Assembly: GCF_002095485.1 (NCBI RefSeq)
Contig: NZ_MLFS01000012.1
Location: forward strand, 1 to 64,000
DNA from: Pantoea wallisii
GTDB taxonomy: Bacteria > Pseudomonadota > Gammaproteobacteria > Enterobacterales > Enterobacteriaceae
DNA: 64,000 nucleotides
Direction of reading: 5' to 3'
The position numbers and the translations under genes were made by a program. Below, one piece after another: positions 55,890 through 64,000 of this stretch (positions are counted from its first letter, which is position 1; every line of letters begins with the position of its first letter). The notes under the pieces were generated by a model that ran no database searches, was not told where the DNA came from, and was given only the letters and a program-made list of their open reading frames with translations.

Positions 55890-55911
55890 ACCCCGGCTCG
55901 ACCGGGGTTTG
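55890..55911 (+). terminator. Terminator after the suf operon
   Basis: ACCCCGG-ctcga-CCGGGGTTTGTT. Stem of seven pairs, moderate T-run. It separates sufE from ldtE. Confidence 0.75.
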
Positions 55912-55936
55912 TTCCCTCCGACAAAGAGAATATTGC

Positions 55937-56962
55937 ATGAAACCAGCGTTACGTTTAGCCGGTGCATTGCTGTTGTCCTGCTTCGGACTGTCTGCACCTG
56001 TGTTTGCCACGGAATACCCTCTGCCAGCTGATAACAGCCGTTTAATTGGCGAAAATACCCTGACCACCGTAGCGGACGACAAACGGCCGCTGGAGTACAT
56101 AGCGGCACGCTACAAGACAGGCATGCTTGGCATGCTGGAGGCGAATCCCGGCGTGGATCCCTGGCTGCCTAAAGCCGGTACCCAACTGACCGTGCCGCTG
56201 CAGATGCTGCTGCCGGATGCGCCGCGTGAAGGCATTGTGGTGAATCTGGCGGAGCTACGCCTCTACTACTATCCGAAAGGGGAGAATCGTGTGGTAGTCT
56301 ACCCGATTGGTATTGGCCAGCTGGGCGCCGCCACGCCGAACATGGTCACCCGCATCAGTCAGAAGATCCCCAATCCTACCTGGACACCGACCGCCAATAT
56401 TCGTAAACGCTATGCCAAAGAGGGCATTACGCTGCCAGGCGTGGTGCCGGCCGGGCCGGATAACCCGATGGGGCAGTTTGCACTGCGTCTGGCACGCGGA
56501 ACCGGGCAGTATTTGATCCACGGGACCAATGCTGACTTTGGGATTGGCATGCGCGTCAGCTCAGGCTGTATTCGCCTGCGCCCGGAGGATATCGAAGCGC
56601 TGTTTAACAGTGTGCCGCAGGGAACACGGGTGCAGATCATCAACCAGCCGATCAAATATGCCATCGAACCGGACGGGAAGCGCTATATCGAGGTACATCA
56701 GCCGCTCTCGCATACGGAGCAGGATGACCCGCAAACCATGTCGATTACGCTGAGCGGGCCACTCAAACGCTTCATGCAGAGCCCTGAAAGCGATACGGCG
56801 TTGATCAAGGCGGCGATAGCGCGCCGTGCAGGCATGCCGGTGCTGGTAAGCAGTGGTGAACCGGTCGGTGATGATACGGTACTACCTGCCGTATTACAGG
56901 AGGCGCAGGGCGGTCAGGCAACGATTTCACAGGCGATGGGAGCATCAGAGCAGGCGCCCTGA
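55937..56962 (+). CDS. ldtE: L,D-transpeptidase LdtE (YnhG)
   Basis: Periplasmic enzyme of 341 aa forming 3-3 (mDAP-mDAP) crosslinks in peptidoglycan. Signal peptide KPALRLAGALLLSCFGLSAPVFA (about 1-25), LysM domain about 40-90 (PLEYIAARYKTGMLGMLEAN), YkuD catalytic domain about 97-235 with H in LIHGTNADFGIG and nucleophile C211 in VSSGCIRLRPEDIE. The C-terminal ~90 residues are a family-specific tail. It is next to sufE as in E. coli, and converges with lpp. Confidence 0.94.
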   Translation: MKPALRLAGALLLSCFGLSAPVFATEYPLPADNSRLIGENTLTTVADDKRPLEYIAARYKTGMLGMLEANPGVDPWLPKAGTQLTVPLQMLLPDAPREGIVVNLAELRLYYYPKGENRVVVYPIGIGQLGAATPNMVTRISQKIPNPTWTPTANIRKRYAKEGITLPGVVPAGPDNPMGQFALRLARGTGQYLIHGTNADFGIGMRVSSGCIRLRPEDIEALFNSVPQGTRVQIINQPIKYAIEPDGKRYIEVHQPLSHTEQDDPQTMSITLSGPLKRFMQSPESDTALIKAAIARRAGMPVLVSSGEPVGDDTVLPAVLQEAQGGQATISQAMGASEQAP

Positions 56963-56994
56963 TTCAGGGCCAGCAAAAAGCGCAGAATCAGGAC

Positions 56995-57026
56995 AAAAAA
57001 AATGGTGCCACATGGGCACCATTTTT
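56995..57026 (-). terminator. Terminator after lpp
   Basis: On the minus strand AAAAATGGTGCCC-atg-tGGCACCATTTTTTTTG. Strong stem plus a long T-run, 14 bases after the lpp stop. Confidence 0.92.
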
Positions 57027-57039
57027 CAAACCAGAACTC

Positions 57040-57580
<541 letters not shown>

Positions 57581-58993
57581 TCAAAGTACGTGAACGGAGG
57601 CCGTATTGGTCGTTCCGCTTGGTACCAGGGCACCGGAAACCATAACCACAACATCGCCTTTTTGGGCATAGCCGCTCTCCAGCGCCATCTCTTTACCGAT
57701 ACGGTAGAAATCATCGGTGGAGGCGATCTCCGTCACCAGACGCGTTTCAATGCCTTTGCTGAGAATCAGCTGACGCGCCGTAGTTTGATTGGTGGTCAGC
57801 GCCAGGATGGTGGCATCCGGGAAGTATTTACGTACCGCCTTCGCCGATTTGCCGCCTTCAGTGGCAACCACAATGACCGGCGCTTCCAGTTTCTCAGCGG
57901 TCTCAACCGCACCACGACACACCGCTTCAGTGATACGCAGTTTGCGTGAGTCCTGCAGCTCATCGATGCGGGACTTCATCACGCGGTCTGTACGTTCACA
58001 GATGGTCGCCATGATGGTCACGGACTCCAGCGGGTATTTACCTTTGGCGCTCTCACCGGAGAGCATCACCGCATCGGTTCCGTCCAGAATGGCGTTTGCC
58101 ACGTCACCGGCTTCCGCGCGGGTAGGGCGTGGATTCTTGATCATGGAATCCAGCATCTGCGTCGCGGTTATGACCACTTTGCGTGCTTTATTACACTTCT
58201 TGATCATCATCTTCTGCGCGAAGATAACCTCTTCAACCGGGATCTCAACGCCGAGATCGCCGCGCGCCACCATGATGCCATCCGATGCTTCGAGAATTTC
58301 GTCGAAGTTGTTCAGGCCTTCCTGGTTTTCGATTTTGGAGATGATCTGAATATTCTCACCGCCGTGGGCTTTCAGATGCTCACGGATCTCCAGCACGTCG
58401 GAACGCTTACGGATAAAGGAGGCCGCAACAAAATCAACGCCTTGTTCGCAACCGAAAATCAGGTCGCGCTTATCTTTTTCAGCCAGCGCCGGCAGCTGGA
58501 TAGAGACGCCAGGCAGGTTAACGCCCTTATTCTCACCGAGATCGCCATTGTTCAGGACAGTACAGACCACGGTGTTTTCCGTCACCTCAGTGACCTGCAT
58601 ACCAATCAGGCCATCGTCGACCAGAACGGTGTTGCCGATCTTCAGATCTTCGGTAAAGCCGGCATAGGTTACGGCCACGCGCTCATTGTTGCCGATGACT
58701 GACTGATCGGTAGTGAAGGTAAAGGTCTGACCGGCTTTCAGCGCCACGTCATTGCCGCCTTCCAGCTTCATGGTGCGGATTTCCGGACCTTTAGTGTCCA
58801 GCAGAATCGCGGCCTGGCGACCGGTTTTTTCCATGACGGCACGCATGTTAGTGATGCGCTGACCATGTTCGGCATAATCCCCGTGAGAGAAGTTCAGGCG
58901 CATGACGTTCATGCCAGCTTCCAGCAGTTGAGTCAGCATCTCTTCGGATTCGGTTTTAGGACCGATAGTACAAACGATCTTGGTCTTTTTCAT
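57581..58993 (-). CDS. pykF: Pyruvate kinase I (PykF)
   Basis: Glycolytic enzyme of 470 aa (E. coli length): PEP + ADP to pyruvate + ATP, allosterically activated by fructose-1,6-bisphosphate. N-terminal [20 protein letters not shown], substrate Arg/Asn in [11 protein letters not shown], active-site Lys in [17 protein letters not shown], metal Glu/Asp in [14 protein letters not shown], and [12 protein letters not shown]. The A-B-C domain order is complete. A Cra-like site lies upstream at 59205. Confidence 0.97.
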   Translation of the reverse strand: MKKTKIVCTIGPKTESEEMLTQLLEAGMNVMRLNFSHGDYAEHGQRITNMRAVMEKTGRQAAILLDTKGPEIRTMKLEGGNDVALKAGQTFTFTTDQSVIGNNERVAVTYAGFTEDLKIGNTVLVDDGLIGMQVTEVTENTVVCTVLNNGDLGENKGVNLPGVSIQLPALAEKDKRDLIFGCEQGVDFVAASFIRKRSDVLEIREHLKAHGGENIQIISKIENQEGLNNFDEILEASDGIMVARGDLGVEIPVEEVIFAQKMMIKKCNKARKVVITATQMLDSMIKNPRPTRAEAGDVANAILDGTDAVMLSGESAKGKYPLESVTIMATICERTDRVMKSRIDELQDSRKLRITEAVCRGAVETAEKLEAPVIVVATEGGKSAKAVRKYFPDATILALTTNQTTARQLILSKGIETRLVTEIASTDDFYRIGKEMALESGYAQKGDVVVMVSGALVPSGTTNTASVHVL

Positions 58994-59204
58994 GTCAGAT
59001 TTCTGTAAGTTGTGATGGATGATAAAGGTCGGAATTCGATGCGCAGAGCACCGAAGTGAAAATGTGTATGGTGTTGGTTCGGATCGTACAGAAGTAAGAA
59101 TAGGTGACGAAGGCTGAGCGTGCAGAGAAGTTATGCGGAACGCGGGAGAACCGGTTCGACGGCGTTGCGCAAATCTTTTGAGTTATTGGCATAGGCACGT
59201 TAGC

Positions 59205-59218
59205 GCTGAAACCTTTCA
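59205..59218 (-). promoter_or_regulatory. Cra (FruR) site upstream of pykF
   Basis: GCTGAAACCTTTCA fits the Cra consensus RSTGAAWCSNTHHW at every position and is nearly palindromic with the next bases (CAGG). It is about 210 bases upstream of the pykF start in a 344-base gap that otherwise holds no gene. E. coli pykF is repressed by Cra and has a long leader. Confidence 0.75.
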
Positions 59219-59337
59219 GGTGGAACAACGCGGCATAGTATAGTCGCTAAGTATGCGAAAACCAATACAAAAGCAGAGTGAGAAAATCGACCCAGATCAA
59301 GAAAAGCGCGTTTGCGCAAGGGAGAGAAAAGCAAAAG

Positions 59338-59414
59338 TGGTGCGCTCTAATGGACTCGAACCATCGACCCCCACCATGTCAAGGTGGTGCTCTAACCAAC
59401 TGAGCTAAGAGCGC
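59338..59414 (-). tRNA. tRNA-Val (GAC), copy 3 in transcription order
   Basis: 77 nt including an encoded CCA. On the minus strand the acceptor GCGCTCT pairs with AGAGCGC, D-arm AGCTCAGTTGGTTAGAGC, anticodon stem-loop CCACC-TTGACAT-GGTGG (anticodon GAC) and T-loop TTCGAGT. Reads GUC/GUU valine codons. Resembles E. coli valV/valW, which also lie beside mdtK. Confidence 0.97.
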
Positions 59415-59425
59415 ATTACAGATAT

Positions 59426-59502
59426 TGGTGCGTCCGAGTGGACTCGAACCACCGACCCCCACCATGTCAAGGTGGTGCTCTAACCAACTGAGCTACGGAC
59501 GC
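59426..59502 (-). tRNA. tRNA-Val (GAC), copy 2
   Basis: 77 nt with encoded CCA. D-arm, anticodon arm and variable region equal the flanking copies, but the acceptor stem is GCGTCCG/CGGACGC and the T-stem GGTGG/CCACT, with pairing kept. Eleven bases separate it from copy 3. Confidence 0.97.
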
Positions 59503-59505
59503 ACT

Positions 59506-59582
59506 TGGTGCGCTCTAATGGACTCGAACCATCGACCCCCACCATGTCAAGGTGGTGCTCTAACCAACTGAGCTAAGAGCGC
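59506..59582 (-). tRNA. tRNA-Val (GAC), copy 1 in transcription order
   Basis: 77 nt with encoded CCA; identical to copy 3 as far as I can read (acceptor GCGCTCT/AGAGCGC, anticodon GAC). Only three bases separate it from copy 2, so all three are surely cotranscribed. It lies downstream of mdtK on the same strand. Confidence 0.97.
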
Positions 59583-59735
59583 AACATGCTGTCGGGCGAC
59601 AGCGGGGACGAATATTAACGGCAGGCCGTGTGGCTGGCAAGGGGAAAAAACGTTTTTCCCCTGTGACTGAGCAGCAACTGTGCTATGCGTCGGTTTTTTA
59701 GGCGTTGCGGGCCAAATAAAAGCCCGCTCAGCCAC

Positions 59736-61109
59736 TTAGCGCGCTGCGCGCGTCAGAATCACCTGTGCCGGTAAACGCTGCAGGCGACGAATGCGCCAGA
59801 GCATCATGATGGCTGCCGAGGTCAGGCCAACGATGAAACCGCACCAGAAGCCGGCCGGCCCCAGCTGCGGCACCAGCCAGTCGGTGAGCGCCAGCACATA
59901 ACCCACCGGCAGGCCCAGCACCCAATAAGCGATAAAGGTGATAAAGAAGATCGAACGCGTATCTTTATAGCCGCGCAGAATGCCACTGCCGATAACCTGA
60001 ATCGAATCCGAGAACTGATAGATCGCCGCCAGCAGCATCAGCTGGGCCGCAAGGGTGATCACCTGCGGGTTGCTGGTATAAAGGGCAGCAATATCGTGAC
60101 GAAACGTCACGGTAAACAGCGCGGTGAGCGCGGCCATACTGATGCCAACACCCTGACCGGTCCAGGCGGCAATGCGCGCCTGTTCGGCCGATCCTTGTCC
60201 AAGGCGATAACCGACGCGAATCGTGGTGGCAACGCCCAGCGAGAGCGGCAGAACAAACATCAGCGAACTGAAGTTCAGGGCGATCTGGTGGCCGGCCACG
60301 TTAACGATGCCCAGCGGCGACACCAGCAGCGCCACCACGGCAAACAGCGTAACTTCAAAGAACAGCGCCAGCGCGACCGGCAAACCGAGCGTAAATAAGC
60401 GCGTAAGAATGGCACGCGAGGGCGCCGACCAGCGCGTCTGCATGCGGATATCGCGCATGGCAGGCATGCGTTTCAGCCAGAAGCGCATCACGATGTACAT
60501 CACCCAGTAGACCGAGGCGGTCGCCACGCCGCAGCCAACGCCGCCCAGCGCGGGCATGCCAAAGTGCCCGTAGATGAACACATAGTTGAGCGGAATATTG
60601 ACCAGCAGCCCGAGGAAGCCCAGCAGCATCGCCGGTTTGGTTTTCGATAAACCTTCACACTGGTTACGCGCCACCTGGAAGAACAGGTAGCCTGGCGCGC
60701 CCCACAGCAAGGCATGCAGATAACCCTCCGCTTTAGCGGCCAGCTGCGGATCGATGTCGTGCATGGTGTGGATGAGATAGCCTGCGTTCCACAGCACCAC
60801 CATAATCAGCACGGCCACCGCCGATGCCAGCCAGTAGCCCTGACGCACTTGTTCTGCGATGCGCTCGCGTCGTCCGGAGCCGTTGAGTTGCGCAACGGTA
60901 GGCGTCAAAGCCAGTAGCAGACCATGGCCAAACAGAATGGCGGGGAGCCAGATAGAGGTGCCGACAGCAACGGCGGCCATATCCGTGGCGCTCACCGCAC
61001 CGGCCATTATGGTATCCACAAAACCCATCGCCGTCTGCGCCACCTGAGCAAGGATGACCGGGATCGCGAGGGCCAGCAATTGACGCGCTTCTGTTAAATA
61101 CTTCTGCAC
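59736..61109 (-). CDS. mdtK: Multidrug efflux MATE transporter MdtK
   Basis: 457-aa inner-membrane cation antiporter with 12 predicted helices in two six-helix halves. N-terminal [20 protein letters not shown] and [15 protein letters not shown]; the halves meet near residue 230. In E. coli MdtK (NorE type) exports fluoroquinolones, dyes and dipeptides. It is divergent from ribE and followed by the tRNA-Val genes, as in E. coli. Confidence 0.95.
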   Translation of the reverse strand: MQKYLTEARQLLALAIPVILAQVAQTAMGFVDTIMAGAVSATDMAAVAVGTSIWLPAILFGHGLLLALTPTVAQLNGSGRRERIAEQVRQGYWLASAVAVLIMVVLWNAGYLIHTMHDIDPQLAAKAEGYLHALLWGAPGYLFFQVARNQCEGLSKTKPAMLLGFLGLLVNIPLNYVFIYGHFGMPALGGVGCGVATASVYWVMYIVMRFWLKRMPAMRDIRMQTRWSAPSRAILTRLFTLGLPVALALFFEVTLFAVVALLVSPLGIVNVAGHQIALNFSSLMFVLPLSLGVATTIRVGYRLGQGSAEQARIAAWTGQGVGISMAALTALFTVTFRHDIAALYTSNPQVITLAAQLMLLAAIYQFSDSIQVIGSGILRGYKDTRSIFFITFIAYWVLGLPVGYVLALTDWLVPQLGPAGFWCGFIVGLTSAAIMMLWRIRRLQRLPAQVILTRAAR

Positions 61110-61306
61110 GTATCACCTGCGTAATTAAAAAGAGAGTGGGGCGAAATCCCCAAAGAATGCGCGGCATAGTGTAGCCGCAGTGCTGCAATCCACCAAACTT
61201 TGATCGCATTTTGTAAAGCCATTTGTGTAAAGTTTGCACGCCGTCAAATTAAGCCGCGCCGGACAAGCTGTGATAAACTGGGGCAAACTTCGCAGAGGCT
61301 GAGATT

Positions 61307-61960
61307 ATGTTTACCGGAATTGTGCAGGGCACGGCAGAGATTGTTGCCATTGAAGAAAAAGAGCTGTTTCGCACCCATATTGTGCGGTTACCTGAAGAGC
61401 TGCTGCCAGGGCTGGCGCTGGGCGCATCGGTCGCCCACAACGGTTGCTGCCTCACCGTGACGGCAATTGAGGGCGACCGCGTCAGCTTTGATCTGATAAA
61501 AGAGACGCTGCGCATCACCAACCTGGGTGAATTACAGGTGGGCGATATTGTGAATATCGAGCGGGCGGCAAAATTCAGCGATGAAATTGGCGGCCACTTA
61601 ATGTCCGGGCATATTATGACCACGGCGGAAATCTGCAAAATTATCCAGTCCGAAAATAACCGTGAAGTGTGGTTTAAATTACAGGATGCCGCGCAGATCA
61701 AATATATTCTGCATAAAGGCTTTGTCGGTATCGACGGTATCAGCCTGACCGTGGGTGACGTCACCAAAAGCAAATTCTGCGTACACCTGATCCCGGAAAC
61801 GCTGGAGCGTACCACGCTTGGCGCGAAGAAGCTGGGCCACAAGGTGAATATTGAGATCGATCCACATACTCAGGCAATTGTGGAGACGGTTGAGCGCGTA
61901 CTGGCGCAGCGCGATGCCGCGGCGATGCTCTCTCAGGTGCAGCCAGATAGCGCTGAGTAA
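61307..61960 (+). CDS. ribE: Riboflavin synthase alpha chain
   Basis: 217-aa enzyme (called ribC or ribE in E. coli): two 6,7-dimethyl-8-ribityllumazine give riboflavin plus a pyrimidinedione. Two tandem lumazine-binding repeats: [19 protein letters not shown] with [10 protein letters not shown] and GGHLMSGHI in the first, then [14 protein letters not shown] in the second. The C-terminal helix (from about 190) drives trimer formation. No FMN riboswitch is seen in the about 200-base gap before it. Confidence 0.97.
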   Translation: MFTGIVQGTAEIVAIEEKELFRTHIVRLPEELLPGLALGASVAHNGCCLTVTAIEGDRVSFDLIKETLRITNLGELQVGDIVNIERAAKFSDEIGGHLMSGHIMTTAEICKIIQSENNREVWFKLQDAAQIKYILHKGFVGIDGISLTVGDVTKSKFCVHLIPETLERTTLGAKKLGHKVNIEIDPHTQAIVETVERVLAQRDAAAMLSQVQPDSAE

Positions 61961-61967
61961 CGCCCAT

Positions 61968-61994
61968 AAAAAAGGCGCTCCCCGCGCCTTTTTT
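61968..61994. terminator. Bidirectional terminator between ribE and cfa
   Basis: AAAAAAGGCGC-tcccc-GCGCCTTTTTT: a symmetrical stem with A- and T-runs serves both convergent genes. Confidence 0.93.
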
Positions 61995-62008
61995 CATCTG
62001 CCTGACAG

Positions 62009-63157
62009 CTAGCGCGCCACGCGCAAACCGCCCTCTTTACCGCGGCTAAATACCACCTGCCACAGCTGAATATCACGCGCGCGAAACGCGCCCGCGCAGG
62101 CGTTAAGGTAGTAAGTAAACATACGTTTAAAGCGTTCACCGTACTTCTCAGCCAGCTGCGGCCATGCCGCCAGGAAGCGCTCATACCAGGCCATCAGCGT
62201 GGTGTCATAATCGGCACCGAAGTTATGCCAGTCTTCCATAATGAAGTGGGATTCGCTGGCATCAGCGATCTGGCGTACGGAGGGCAGGCACCCGTTGGGG
62301 AAGATATACTTATCGATCCAGGGGTCCACATTCATGTCGGTTTTGATGGCACCGATGGTGTGCAGCAAAAACAGGCCATCCGGTTTCAGGTTGCGATCGA
62401 CAACGTCAAAATAGGTGGCGTAGTTTTTGGGTCCCACATGTTCAAACATGCCCACGGACACAATGCGGTCAAATTGCTGATCCAGATCGCGATAATCCTG
62501 CAGCAAAATGGTGACATCCAGCCCTTCACAGCGCTGCTGTGCCATTCGCTGCTGCTCGGCAGAGATGGTCACGCCGTGAACTTTCACGCCGTAGTGGCGC
62601 GCGGCATACTCAGCCAGGCCGCCCCAGCCGCAGCCGATGTCGAGCAAACTCATGCCCGGTTCAAGCTGCAGCTTACGGCAGATCATATCCAGCTTGGCCT
62701 GCTGTGCCAGCTCAAGCGAATCGGCCTCTTTCCAGTAGCCGCAGGAGTACTGCATAAAGGGATCGAGCATCAGTGCAAACAGATCATTGCCGAGGTCGTA
62801 ATGCTCTTTTCCGACAATCCACGCACGCTTTTTCGACTGCAAATTGGTGAGACGCGCAGCGGCAATGCGCAGCGTATCTTTGAAATGGTGAGGCAGCTGC
62901 TGATCCAGATGATTTTTCAGCACCCGGTGGAAGAACATATCGAGACGTTCGCACTCCCACCAGCCGTCCATGTAACTTTCGCCGAGGCCCAGCGATCCCT
63001 CCTGCAGGACCCGTTTAAAAAAATCTGGATGCTTAACCTGAATATCCCAGGCGCGTGTGCCATTAATGCGGATATCCGCCCGCTCCAGTAACTCCTGAAC
63101 GATGCGGTACCACTGGTTTTCTTCAAGGCTCACTTCTTCTATACACGATGAACTCAT
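62009..63157 (-). CDS. cfa: Cyclopropane-fatty-acyl-phospholipid synthase
   Basis: 382-aa SAM-dependent enzyme (E. coli length) that adds a methylene bridge to unsaturated acyl chains of membrane phospholipids, raising acid and stress tolerance. ATG 63157 gives MSSSCIEEVSLEENQWYRIV, equal to E. coli in its first nine residues. SAM motif LLDIGCGWGGLAEYAARHYG near residue 170; catalytic-region blocks GKEHYDLGNDLF, FEHVGPKNY and DPFMQYSCGYW. The C-terminal LNACAGAFRARDIQLWQVVF is conserved. Confidence 0.97.
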   Translation of the reverse strand: MSSSCIEEVSLEENQWYRIVQELLERADIRINGTRAWDIQVKHPDFFKRVLQEGSLGLGESYMDGWWECERLDMFFHRVLKNHLDQQLPHHFKDTLRIAAARLTNLQSKKRAWIVGKEHYDLGNDLFALMLDPFMQYSCGYWKEADSLELAQQAKLDMICRKLQLEPGMSLLDIGCGWGGLAEYAARHYGVKVHGVTISAEQQRMAQQRCEGLDVTILLQDYRDLDQQFDRIVSVGMFEHVGPKNYATYFDVVDRNLKPDGLFLLHTIGAIKTDMNVDPWIDKYIFPNGCLPSVRQIADASESHFIMEDWHNFGADYDTTLMAWYERFLAAWPQLAEKYGERFKRMFTYYLNACAGAFRARDIQLWQVVFSRGKEGGLRVAR

Positions 63158-63466
63158 AGCTTCTCCATCACCTTTCCGATTTGAACCTGAGAAAAGAATA
63201 GTCAATTTCCCCAGGCCTGTGAGAGAACTCACGGATTATCCGTGCGCCATATATCCGACGTTTTACAGAGGCATGAATTTGAATAGAGATGTCTGGCCTG
63301 GCTTCACAGAGGAGAACCGCGCAGACGCCATCCCGGCGACAGGGTCGCTAAATGTTAAACTTTTTATGTTATTGATTTGTTGCAGAAATGCTGACCCACT
63401 GAGTATATGCTCACGTGGGTCAATATTCAACGGGTTATCGTTAGTTTGCTAACGATACGCGTTGCA
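63158..63466. other. cfa-punC intergenic region with two inverted repeats
   Basis: No gene is seen in 309 bases. At 63392-63422 TGACCCAC-TGAG pairs with CTCA-c-GTGGGTCA; at 63436-63457 TATCGTTAG-tttg-CTAACGATA is a perfect nine-base stem. Both stand just past the punC stop on the minus strand, so they may end its transcript, but neither has a good T-run. The cfa promoter must lie here (63160-63330); I could not assign its elements. Confidence 0.5.
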
Positions 63467-64000
63467 TCAGGAATTATCTTCGCAGGGACGAGAAAGGTGA
63501 GCAATATCACTTTGTGCGCTGGCCGCGCGCTGCCACAGGAAACCCGCCCAGGCCATAGCCACGGTCGCCACCATAACCAGCGTGGTGTGGTACAGCGCCT
63601 GCTGCAAACCCGAAGAGACGATTAGACTGGCGAGGAAGCATAAGCCAAGCTGCAGCAAATTTTGCAGCCCTGCGGCTTTACCGGTGGCTTGCGGAAACGG
63701 GGCCAGTGCGCTGGCGACAACAATAGGATAGATAGCACCATTCGCCAGCGCCATACCACAGAACGGCAGCAGCAGCGCAAACAGCGGGGGCGTGCTCATC
63801 AACGCGACGGTAAACAGGCTCACTATGCTCAGGCTATAGATAACCAGCAGCCACGGCAGCAGCTGCCCGCCCTGGAAACGGTTCAGAAGCGCGCGGCAGC
63901 CGAAGCCCCCAATCAGAAAAGCGATGGTCTGCGGAACATAGCTCAGCCCGATATCGGCCGGGCTCAATCCTGCCGCGGCCAGGATAAACGGTGAGCCGGT
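63467..64000 (-). CDS. PunC-like MFS transporter (Bcr/CflA family), C-terminal part; 5' end beyond window
   Basis: The frame is open to the right edge, giving 177 C-terminal residues starting [20 protein letters not shown] and ending CEDNS. About five membrane helices are visible, with the family's half-2 features ([15 protein letters not shown] and [20 protein letters not shown]). In E. coli the gene beside cfa is punC (ydhC), a purine-nucleoside transporter of this family; the orientation and neighbour agree. Orthology is inferred from position because half the protein is missing. Confidence 0.82.
   Translation of the reverse strand, partial: TGSPFILAAAGLSPADIGLSYVPQTIAFLIGGFGCRALLNRFQGGQLLPWLLVIYSLSIVSLFTVALMSTPPLFALLLPFCGMALANGAIYPIVVASALAPFPQATGKAAGLQNLLQLGLCFLASLIVSSGLQQALYHTTLVMVATVAMAWAGFLWQRAASAQSDIAHLSRPCEDNS

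Noticed and set aside
59338..59582. tRNA-Val cluster as an integration site of a genomic island
   Set aside because: No integrase, direct repeat or foreign gene lies next to it; both flanks are E. coli-like core genes.
61110..61306. FMN riboswitch before ribE
   Set aside because: The gap has none of the conserved RFN blocks I would expect, and the E. coli ortholog has no riboswitch either.

Overview
This 64 kb window is ordinary chromosomal DNA of an enterobacterium, most probably an Erwiniaceae member (Pantoea/Erwinia-like). The protein sequences closely resemble E. coli orthologues, and the gene order from nadE to cfa largely follows the E. coli map. The differences (kduID inserted beside ydjM, no pfkB, no ves, no ydiL/menI/ydiH, a chemotaxis block next to an ychO-like gene, an Lpp ending in HSYRK) fit Erwiniaceae better than Escherichia. 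That placement is inference from recognised proteins, not a database result. I see no prophage, transposase, plasmid gene or CRISPR array.

Layout. (1) 1-5168: end of one chemoreceptor gene, then a Tsr-like receptor and cheR-cheB-cheY-cheZ behind a near-perfect FliA promoter. (2) 5169-7412: repeat array, a frameshifted ychO-type inverse autotransporter, and a sigma-54/NtrC-type control region. (3) 7413-13490: the astCADBE arginine succinyltransferase operon. (4) 13491-20875: spy with a BaeR-like box, cho (SOS box, frameshifted), nadE, a Bcr/CflA transporter, osmE, a small frameshifted secreted protein, tcyP and the SOS gene ydjM. (5) 21019-26577: kduI-kduD under a KdgR operator, then yniC, yniB, yniA, ydiZ, ydiY. 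(6) 26822-36486: the translation block thrS-infC-rpmI-rplT-pheM-pheS-pheT-ihfA, then btuC-btuE-btuD. (7) 36552-46221: nlpC, ydiV, selO, aroH, ppsR, ppsA, the sRNA gene rprA with an RcsB box, ydiK. (8) 46427-56962: ydiJ, an unrecognised Fur-boxed gene, sufABCDSE, ldtE. (9) 57040-64000: lpp, pykF, three tRNA-Val(GAC) genes, mdtK, ribE, cfa, and the 3' part of a punC-like transporter gene.

How the genes work together. The chemotaxis genes form one signalling unit. The ast operon breaks arginine down to glutamate and is wired to nitrogen starvation. ppsA, ppsR and pykF set the PEP/pyruvate balance, and ppsA and pykF both carry Cra-like sites. suf builds Fe-S clusters under stress, and a strong Fur box sits in its upstream region. 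lpp and ldtE both act on the peptidoglycan-envelope link. cho and ydjM carry matching LexA boxes; spy and rprA tie the window to envelope-stress signalling (Bae/Rcs).

Main caution. Six genes (ychO-like, cho, a small secreted protein gene, btuD, ydiV, ydiK) are each broken by exactly one missing base, usually repairable by adding one C or G. This looks more like a systematic sequencing/assembly error than gene decay, and the bases should be checked before any function is declared lost. I found no convincing undescribed multi-gene system; the best leads are the Fur-boxed orphan gene beside suf and the palindromic repeats around the chemotaxis block.
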